From assembly GCA_023678885.1 (NCBI GenBank), contig CM042965.1, positions 34,887,777 through 34,951,776 on the forward strand: DNA of 64,000 nucleotides. The letters are read 5' to 3'. The stretch is from Pogostemon cablin. Lineage: Eukaryota > Streptophyta > Magnoliopsida > Lamiales > Lamiaceae. A model generated the notes under the pieces. It saw only the letters and a list, made by a program, of their open reading frames with translations. It was not told the origin of the DNA and did no database searches. The position numbers and the translations under genes were made by a program. This document shows, in pieces, positions 58,379 through 64,000 of this stretch. Positions within the stretch are counted from its first letter, which is position 1. The number at the start of each line of letters is the position of its first letter.

Positions 58379-59575
58379 TGTTGGGCAATTGGATCGTGTG
58401 GTCCAAACGTGATCGTTAGGGTTACAGTAAACATAAACAGGGGAAGCGATTAAACATGATTACCGTACTTCAGGGTTGATGTAGAGTCTGAATCACTGCA
58501 GAAGAACACCTCTTGATCTTCTGCTGTATGTCCCAAGTCAACTCTGGTGTTGGGTGGTCAACAATCCCCAGAGTTCTCTCAATCTGCTTCTCTCTAACTC
58601 ACGTCAAAAGAGGCGCAGGAAGTTAGGTTTCCAGAAGCTGAGATGACTATATATATTGGGCTACAGCAGGGACCAGGAGGAGAAATTGGGCTGGGCCTCA
58701 ATTGAATTTAATTAACCAAGCTTAGCCCAAAGCTTTTAATTAAATACAATAATAATAATATAGTCCACTAAAATATTATTACTGCACTACCCGTCCAATC
58801 CCAAAATTATGTTCTGGGCTCCTTCTTATTATAAGTCCGACAGTCTCCCCATGTTTAAGATATACAATGTCCATTAATTAATTAAGTTACTGACAACTCA
58901 AATTAATTAATATCTCATCCAAGAGTAGTACCACTCAACCTTTTTATCATGCCGGAAATTAATCCACTTGCAAGATTTACATGATAAACCTTATGAGCTC
59001 CTCAAGGGGACATCATCAACCTATGTCGGGCATGGATTCCTTCTACAATCAACAGCACACCATAGATACAGCACTACTTCCCAACTCACCGAGTTTGTTG
59101 ATTTAATACTTATAAATCTCACCCATTGATGAATCAAAGAAATACATACTGCCCTACGTGTCGAGGTTATTGTATAGGGATTAAGAGCACGGACATCCAT
59201 AATAACAGAGATCAAGTTCTTCTATAAGTCAGTATAAGTCGAACGATCTCAAGCGGTCCTGCTCAATACACACAAGTGCACTAATGTGATTCTATAGCCA
59301 AGAAAGCTAATACCAAACCACACTACAACTATACCGATAGAGAGTCCCCGTCTATCTCAGTTGTGAGCATCTGTTTATACTTTATAAGGAAATCGATAAT
59401 ATGATCTTCTGCGTGTTGTCGCACAACTATTATCTACAGTATAAAGTAAATGGACTATTGCATCATGCATATAAAATAAATTATAAGATGCAATCATTTG
59501 ATCAATGATTCTCATTTCAAATATTGTTATAACATTGTTCATACTAAAGCTAGACTTTTAGTATACAATCCAACA
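58379..59575 (-). mobile_element. 1.2-kb LTR of copia element B
   Basis: It begins TGTTGGGC and ends CCAACA. On the minus strand it is preceded by AAGTGGGAGAT, the polypurine tract typical of copia 3' ends. So this is the 3' LTR of a minus-strand element whose body lies to the right. The LTR contains GGGCTGGGCC-type words near 58690. Confidence 0.8.
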
Positions 59576-60254
59576 ATCTCCCACTTATACTAAATGACTA
59601 TGCTGTCATGTCTTCTGCCATACATCTGATTCCTACTCCCACTTACACGACCATTAAAAGCTCTCGCCTTAAGGTCCTTATAAATGGTTTACTAGGTCAT
59701 CATCCGATGCAATCTAGGCGACAACAACCTTCCCCTCATCATACGATTTCTCGTAACAGGTGGTACTCGCGCTCCATGTGTTTAATTGCCTTATGGACTT
59801 GTGATTTCTTCAAGTTTGCAACTGCACCAATATCATCAATGTAAATTGTGATTACCTTGGGCAAACTTAGAAACACTTCAAAGTCCATCATGAAGTCTCT
59901 AGAGTCATATAGATACTTTGGCAGCCTCATAGGCTCCAATTTATCATCTTTCCATGATGGAGTCCAGAGTATGAAATATATTTCTATATAATACTCCTCC
60001 ACATTATGACTCTACTTCCTAAAGTTAAACACATAACCTTTGAGGAGAATTTACTACCGTCCAATCTGACTAAAAAATCCGAATCTACGTAATCCACAAG
60101 AAGCAGTGAATCTGTCCAGTAAGTTCATATATAATTTCCAGTCCTTCTCAGGCACTTTATATATGTCTTACTACAGTTCATCATTCTTGATCCGGGTTAC
60201 GTTGATACCCACTGTTCTGCATACAGCAAAATAGTTATCCAACTTCGTTCATAG

Positions 60255-60325
60255 CATTCCATGAATAAACTCATCCGATGGGGAGGAAGGCTCTAATGCC
60301 GACGCGTAAGTCTATTCTCATGCTA
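60255..60325. repeat. Copy of the ACTCATCCGATGGGGAGG unit
   Basis: Contains ATGAATAAACTCATCCGATG, GGGAGGAAGGCTCTAATGCC and GACGCG(T)AAGTCTATTC. It is nearly identical to 63316-63374 and similar to 63217-63265, although it sits inside the degenerate pol region. Confidence 0.9.
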
Positions 60326-63216
60326 AATGAGTATGGACTGTATCATATTATGAAACTTGAGATAAGCATAACATCCTTTCTTGTGATCCGTATTACCGTG
60401 ATCAAAAGGATGTATTTTGCCTTTCTTAAGTCCTTCATCACTACCGCTTTATTAACCGTACCCATACGCCCGATAATACTCTTTCATTGTCTCCAATGAG
60501 CAAGATACTATCTACGTATAGTACAAGAAACACCACCACGTTTCCGTCACTCTTTACAACACACAAGACTCATCCGCTCATTGATTTAAATCCATGCCAC
60601 TGGATTATCTAATCAAAACAGATACTTCACTATCTTAAAGCTTAATTTAGTCCATCGCTGGACACTTTTAAGCTTACTATCAAAATGCTATTAGTACTTT
60701 GCAATGAATTACTCTGGTTGCTTCACATAGATGTTTTCCTCAAGACTTCCAATCAGGAAAGCTGTCTTGACATCTATTTGCTGTCCCTCATAATTTAATA
60801 TGAGCAGCAATAAATAAAAGAATCCGGATCAATTTAAGCATAGCTACCAGCGAATATGTTCCCTCATAATCGAACCATTTCTTTCTGAGTACATCTTTTT
60901 GCAACAAGCTTTGCTTCCAAGATTTTCACCTTTCCGTATGATCCTCTTTTATTTCCTATGATCACTTGCAATGGTTTTTACACCATTTAGTGGTCATACA
61001 AGTTCCCAAACTTAATATAGAATCCGTAGATTCTATTTCAACGTACATTGCAACTTACTAAGATTCCGCATTTTAATCTTGTAGTGCTATGTCGTATCCG
61101 TGGGATAATACTATGTTCACTAGGGATCAAGTCTCACGACTCTCCCAAACATATATTTATGGGTTGTCATACAACCCTCCCACTACGACAAGGCACTACA
61201 TGTAATTGTGTATCAGACGTGACATGCGTTGCAGTTTACCTTGTGGTATATCCTCTTGTACACTTGGTACTTATACTTAGTGTTTTCCTCTCACTTCCTT
61301 TAGAACAACTTATACATGGGTTTGTGATTCATTACATAGTCCTTTTTCCAAAAATCTAGTTATTGTGTTAACAATTACCCTTCGATCTTTTGGACTAAAT
61401 AAATCATCCTTCATTTTTCTAGGATATCCCATATACAGACAAACGTTTCACGAATTACTGTATCTAGGGCATATCCATAAAATGAATTTAATTATTCTAA
61501 ATAATTCATCATCTGTCTAATCACAACCATAAGAGCCTTATTCCTTCTATCCTCCACACCATTCAGCTGGGGCATGCCCGGTGTAGACAACTTGAGATTT
61601 AATCTCAACTTCTGATTAATAGCTCCTAACTATCCTAAGAGGTATTTACCACCACGGTTAAACCGTAATGACTACCTCTTGCCTGGATAATATTAGGTCC
61701 GCTTGAATCAGAATGAACTAATTCCAACATATATATCTTTGGCTCTACACCCCATAGCCTTGAAAAGGCAGTTAATCAATTTTACTTCCAAGCACGACTC
61801 GCAAGTCCGATAGTTTCCACTTCAGATAAACCTTACGGTCTATCGGCTATCAACTTTTGAATCCTACTAAAGTAAAATGAATTAGTCATAGACGCCAAAT
61901 GTATGTTTAGTTCATTTCCGAAGGTTCCTTTCTCTTACTAATATTAGAAGATGCATTATTTAATTACTATTTATTGCATCTGTGGGATGTGCATGATTCA
62001 AGAGTATCCAAATTATCCACCAATGTACTTTAACGGATTATAGCCTCATTCCTCATTTCTATGACCATGTCATTTAAATGAAATGAAGTATCCATCCGTT
62101 AATGCATAGAAACCGAAATTAAATTCTTTCTATGAAACGTACGTAAAGACAATTTCTCATAATCAATCGTTTATTCTTATCATGAGATAAATAAACAACT
62201 CCCACTGCAATAGCCACTACCTTTGTAGTTTTACCCATGTTATTAACAATCTTATCCTTACTCAGTGATAAACATTTAGTGATTCCAGTATCTACATACT
62301 TCGAGTCAGTAGATGCCATCATTAATCATGTTTAAACCATTAGTAAATAAGATATTAAACTTGTTCACATTATGATGAAAATGGCTTTCCTTTGCCATAT
62401 GTTTTGTCAGAAGTTTCCCACCATATACAATCACTCGTATTTCAGGTAGAACTTGCTCAAAACATCCAGGCAAATTATGAAGAATAAATTGATCTAGGTT
62501 TCCCTTTCAATTTCTATTCCAAGCTTTTCCAATTCATTCATCAATTCAACCATGATCTTCTGCCTTTTAATTTACTCAAGTATCCGAAGAGTTTCATAAG
62601 ACCATCATATTTCTATGAACCTCTCATCTCTTCACTAGAGACATTAACGGCATCATGAGACGTCCTTTGTGAGAACACACTTTTATTTTCTTAAGCAGTA
62701 ATTTTCAAAATCAAGATTCTTTTCTAATCAACTTATTTTGGACAAGTAAATATAATGTCTTTTAGTTAACAATTAGTGAAATAATACCATTCGAAATTCA
62801 GAGAATCAAAAATAAATTTACCGATCAAATCTTCGAATTTTATCCTTTTATATTATTTCCCTCAAAACAATATAAAAATAAAATTCACCGACATCTCAAG
62901 CACCGTGAGTCTGCAAGCCACGATAGTGTGGACGTTTACAAACCCGAACATTTACAAGAGAAGGTTTTACCCATTAATTTCATTTGTCAACCTAACTTTA
63001 TGACAAAATAATTAATAGTCGGTTCCTCTTTAGCCATGCAAATAAAAGCAGTGACTCCGATGGGGAGGATACTTATTATTTGAATCTAAGTGTACACCAT
63101 TATTTGACCCCAAGTCCGCGGCCCAAGCTTGTGTGCCTTACAGATGGAGAAGTACACACGCGCTCGGATAACTTCCTATAGTCATCAATTACAAGTTTGT
63201 ACCAGTGAACCGCATA

Positions 63217-63375
63217 TAAACTCATCCGATAGGGAGGAAGGTCTAAGCCAACGCGCAAGTTCATATGCATCACATTACAAACGTAATTATTTAATGAAGT
63301 CTGTTCCAGCAATCCATGAATAAACTCATCCGATGGGGAGGAAGGCTCTAATGCCGACGCGCAAGTCTATTCACA
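63217..63375. repeat. Tandem ACTCATCCGAT(A/G)GGGAGG units at the 5' side of element B
   Basis: Two units about 100 bp apart (63217-63270 and 63316-63375) share AAACTCATCCGAT, GGGAGGAAGG and CGCGCAAGT. A shorter relative, ACTCCGATGGGGAGGATAC, is at about 63054. Confidence 0.9.
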
Positions 63376-63430
63376 TCGCTAACAAACCAATAATGGAGGC
63401 CGCGGGAATTTATAACCAATCCCCTCTCCC

Positions 63431-64000
63431 ACTTAATTGTTTAACACCGAGGGTTTTTAAACATGCATATAATATTTCATAAATAAAATATACATCTTAG
63501 CATGCTTCTATTAACAGCAATTTAAATAAATAAATCACATAGATCATGCCTTTCACATATACAACAATAATTGACAATTAAATCAATTAATCAGTTATAT
63601 AACATTAATTAATTGCATAAAATGTTTGATCAATTAAATATGCCCAGCTGACCCAAACTTTATTAGCATAAAATGAGCAACCCATTAATAAAATAATTAA
63701 GCCCATTTACCCTGCCAATTTCTTCATTAAGGTCTAGCCCAATATTTAACCTTGGCCCAACATCAATCCACAATTAATTAAAATTAAGATTAGCCCTGCA
63801 GCCCATTACCATTTAATTAAATTTTGGGCCCAGCAGCCCAAAACCATTTAATTAAAAATGAGCAGCCCACAATCTTAATTACTGAAATGGGCCCATCAAG
63901 ACACCATAATAAAATTAGGCCCTGCAGCCCATTAACCATCAAAAATAGAATAGCCCAGCAGCCATAAATAAAAGCCCAGCAACAAAGGCCCAAATCAACA
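63431..64000. repeat. AT-rich stretch with an array of AGCCCA/GGCCCA words
   Basis: From 63690 to the window end more than a dozen (A/G)GCCCA words alternate with AATTAATTAAA spacers. The layout mirrors 1-480 in the other orientation. Probably LTR or 5' untranslated sequence of a retrotransposon. No gene seen. Confidence 0.45.

Larger units (their letters stand above)
59576..63430 (-). pseudogene. Degenerate Ty1/copia gag-pol of element B
   Basis: From right to left: a protease-to-pre-integrase piece (62322-62119: GKTTKVVAIAVGVVYLS and NCLYVRFIERI); an integrase motif near 61565-61490 (NGVEDRRNKALMVVIRQMM); RT blocks near 60790-60735 (IDVKTAFLIGSLEEN) and 60545-60480 (VFLVLYVDSILLIGDNE, where copia has YVDD); and RNase H remnants at 60002-59739 (KVITIYIDDIGAVANLKKSQ and KHMEREYHLLREIV). 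The order is that of Ty1/copia (protease, integrase, RT, RNase H). Stops and frameshifts are too dense for any open domain to remain. A 5' LTR is not seen before the window ends. Confidence 0.7.

Noticed and set aside
60278..60499. 73-codon and 103-codon (61048-61359) plus-strand frames
   Set aside because: They lie antisense to degenerate copia pol motifs and have no recognisable domain.

Overview
The window is nuclear DNA of a flowering plant. The evidence is AT-rich intergenic sequence, plant-type introns, several families of plant MITEs, Ty1/copia LTR retrotransposons, a tRNA-derived SINE, an endogenous plant pararetrovirus, and pieces of plant gene families (PDS5, LOB-domain, PPR, ribosomal-L1-domain). 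A eudicot is likely. I cannot name the species.

Layout. 1-9 kb is repeat-derived: an LTR-like stretch, a Mutator-like element carrying a LOB-domain gene fragment with a Stowaway MITE inside its right terminal repeat, TA microsatellites, and further MITEs. 9.1-9.9 kb is a decayed ribosomal-L1-domain gene. 10.6-14 kb is a degenerate array built on a GAGTAACCTAAT-like word, interrupted by a C-rich/G-rich inverted block. 14-15.5 kb may hold a small split gene or captured gene on the minus strand. 16-20 kb carries two pairs of related MITEs with 9-bp target duplications, a foldback element and a Stowaway.

21.57-33.83 kb (minus strand) is the one large, apparently functional gene: a PDS5-type sister-chromatid cohesion protein with N-terminal HEAT-like exons, a tandem array of duplicated Lys/Glu-rich exons and a C-terminal Tudor-like domain. 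One of its introns has lost its GT donor and is open in frame. A decayed relative of the same gene lies at 50.16-56.98 kb, also on the minus strand.

Between the two PDS5 copies, at about 36.87-44.53 kb, sits one nearly genome-length, circularly permuted endogenous pararetrovirus (Caulimoviridae; florendovirus/petuvirus-like) in minus orientation. The order of the viral genome can be read from it: tRNA-Met primer site, movement protein, capsid, protease, RT/RNase H, a second ORF, and a promoter with a TATA box and an as-1-like element. It carries several stops and frameshifts. It abuts a long TA microsatellite and lies inside what looks like a PIF/Harbinger MITE.

57-64 kb is a nest of two Ty1/copia elements: an older one (LTR and RNase H end) interrupted by a second one with a 1.2-kb LTR and a very degenerate pol. 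No tRNA or rRNA genes and no CRISPR arrays were seen. All exon boundaries are inferred by eye from splice signals, reading frame and comparison between the two PDS5 copies.
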